A DNA stretch of 64,000 bases from Balanoglossus misakiensis. Taxonomy: Eukaryota; Hemichordata. Shown in pieces: positions 60,703-64,000 of this stretch. The translations under genes and the position numbers were made by a program. Every line of letters starts with the position of its first letter. Position 1 is the stretch's first letter. The stretch lies in contig CM082595.2 in assembly GCA_040954595.2 (NCBI GenBank), forward strand, positions 1,922,001 through 1,986,000, read 5' to 3'. Below the pieces are notes generated by a model. That model saw only the letters and a list, made by a program, of their open reading frames with translations. It ran no database searches and had not been told where the DNA came from.

Positions 60703-62424
60703 GAGATTTAGCCCTACTTCTGCCTATACAGATTGTGCTAACTGCAATCACATTTTGACCCTATTTATCGTGTTTATCTTTAACAGAATCAACACTGACT
60801 CACCATCACGCAGAATCTGTATCATGACCCTAAAACTTGTTATCAAACTAAATATTCTCCACCCTAATAACTAGGTCTACTTTGTAAACTTTCCATCTAG
60901 GGCCTACATGTAGTTTACTATGTCCTTTTAAATCGTCTTTAATGAGACAGTATTCAGGACAATTCAAGTCGGAGTGTTAACAACACACTAATTTAGAACA
61001 CTGATCATTGTTCTCATAAATTAGCAATCTGGTAAAAGAATTTACGCCCCGCATAAGTTGAAATACAAGCTACTCGAATTACGCAGAGCGCCCTCGTGTG
61101 ACGAAATGAAGCCATGCAAGTACATTTATACTCGCATATCACTCCGTAGTCGCATTGTCGATCGTCAAATCTCATCTGGTAACATATATTTTGAACCTCT
61201 GGTACTTCGTGATAAGATAGGTGTAGGCCTACGATGTTACTTTGATATTTAAAATATAAAGATTGGCCATCAGCGGCTGATATAACAAAGAAAACGTAAT
61301 TATTGGAAAACTCGTTTCATAGGGTCGTGAAATTGGCTTTTGTGGTCATATGCAGTTACAGTGCAATCTCAGTAGTAGGACCGAGTAGATCGCAATGAAG
61401 ATCAACACCACTGTACGTCTGAACTTGAGGGTGACTAGAGTTAGCCTGGTCTCTATATATCTAAAAAAAAACCACATTGGTATGGTATGGAGACCAGGCT
61501 AGACTAGAGTATGCGCGCAGTTAGAAATTCCGCCCGAAAATGACTTTGCCGCAAATCTCTCGTGACAGCAAAACAGAAATCATCATGCCTAGACTGATGA
61601 TACTGTGGCGATGTGCAAACGTTACAAAGCCCGGACAGGGATTGCAAAACGTAAAACATCTGTCAATTTCAAGAGCGCATAATTCCAAGAACTCCAGTCG
61701 AGTGAAATTGAGCATGAATGGACATGGCTATTTCTTAGGCCTACGACTGGGTCGGATCGGAATTTAGGAGGCAGTTGATATATGGCAAAAAACGACGTGC
61801 ATTTCTCGGTGTTGATGTAGTAGACCCTGTTTATTGACTGTGTGCGGTAGGCAAGAAAATATTTCCCAAGTTTTTTTATCGTAGCCAGGGCCTGGTCATG
61901 TCGGGTAACAACATCACACAGCCCTGTCACGCAGTGCTTGCGACGATGGAAAACTATGAGCTATCCGCTGGCGATATTTATTATCCTTAGAATATCTTAA
62001 GCATTGAAAGTATAAGTTAACACTTATCAATTCGTAATCATGCAAATCATGTTGTAATTTTCCAAAACATAAATTATCTCCGTCGCGAACTTGTCAATTG
62101 CAGATAAACGGGAAAATGATGTCATTGACTGCTCTGCTGCTGCCATGGAACCCTTCGCAGGGGGTATGATGCTACGTAGTTGTGATACGTTTTCTTAGTG
62201 CGCTGAACTATTTTCTATCATCAGACGGCATGTGATAATACACGTAAGTAAAAACTGTGAAAGTTCATCAAAAATATATTCATATTATATGAAACATTTT
62301 TTATCATTTATTATATGCGCAACTCTTCGTATTACAGCTTAAAGTGTATTTTATCAGCCAGTGCGTATTGATACAAAATTACCCAGCAAACAGTAGTGCG
62401 GCTCCAGTAGGAAAGAGAACCAAG
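60703..62424. other. Divergent promoter region and FOXJ2/3 5' UTR
   Basis: No coding exon is seen. A donor at 62242 (CAC then GTAAGT) and an acceptor at 62338 (ATTACAG) fit a short FOXJ2/3 5' UTR intron. A hairpin lies at 61442-61501. Open frames at 61.5-61.9 kb on both strands have no recognisable content. Confidence 0.5.
61442..61501. repeat. Short hairpin element with 12-bp arms
   Basis: TAGCCTGGTCTC at 61442-61453 is the exact reverse complement of GAGACCAGGCTA at 61490-61501, around a 36-nt AT-rich centre. It may be a small MITE or foldback element. Confidence 0.8.

Positions 62425-64000
<1,576 letters not shown>

Noticed and set aside
61540-61930. Overlapping open frames on both strands before FOXJ2/3
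   Set aside because: No domain, no splice partners, and mutually exclusive frames.

Overview
The window is animal nuclear DNA. It is AT-rich, and its genes are split by many short GT-AG introns with stretched polypyrimidine tracts and AATAAA poly(A) signals. The proteins are metazoan: SHP2-type phosphatase, CDC42, a FOXJ2/3 forkhead, TMEM107 and CEP104. The compact layout (eleven protein genes complete or nearly so, plus the start of a twelfth, in 64 kb) points to an invertebrate bilaterian. A deuterostome such as a hemichordate or echinoderm is my best guess, but the sequence alone does not prove this. Exon models were joined by hand; every multi-exon model given here as complete has a length divisible by three and matches its family's usual length.

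Layout, left to right: 3'-UTR-like DNA (1-2.8 kb); TMEM107 (-, five exons, one U12-type intron, RFX X-box-like sites around exon 1); two head-to-tail copies of the coatomer beta'-COP gene COPB2 (+, 4.8-10.9 and 12.2-18.1 kb); TMEM201/Samp1 (-, 18.3-21.4 kb), tail-to-tail with the second COPB2; an SLC35E2-like transporter (+, 23.2-25.9 kb); prohibitin-2 (+, 27.7-30.2 kb) with an AT-AC U12-type intron; a Ly6-like, probably GPI-anchored, mucin-stalked protein (-, 30.8-32.1 kb); CDC42 (+, 34.1-35.4 kb); an SHP2/PTPN11-type phosphatase (+, 37.2-44.3 kb); an intronless rhodopsin-class GPCR (-, 45.8-46.9 kb); CEP104 (+, 48.5-54.8 kb); a single-pass fibronectin-III protein (+, 57.2-57.8 kb); a secreted serine beta-lactamase-like protein (-, 58.2-60.7 kb); and the first two coding exons of FOXJ2/3 (+, from 62.4 kb), which continues beyond the window.

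The genes do not form one pathway. They are mostly housekeeping genes (COPI traffic, inner nuclear membrane, mitochondrial prohibitin, Rho GTPase, receptor-tyrosine-kinase signalling) with two ciliary genes (TMEM107, CEP104). Several orthologues sit on human 1p (TMEM201, SLC35E2, CDC42, CEP104, FOXJ3) or 12p13 (PHB2 next to PTPN6, FOXJ2), so the block looks like retained ancestral linkage.

The most notable signals are the patchwork similarity of the two COPB2 copies (gene conversion, with an intron difference at one tract edge), the two minor-spliceosome introns, the X-boxes at TMEM107, a roughly 90-bp nested-palindrome repeat family with nine copies, and an inverted repeat flanking the catalytic exons of the SHP2 gene. 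I found no sign of a wholly new molecular system.
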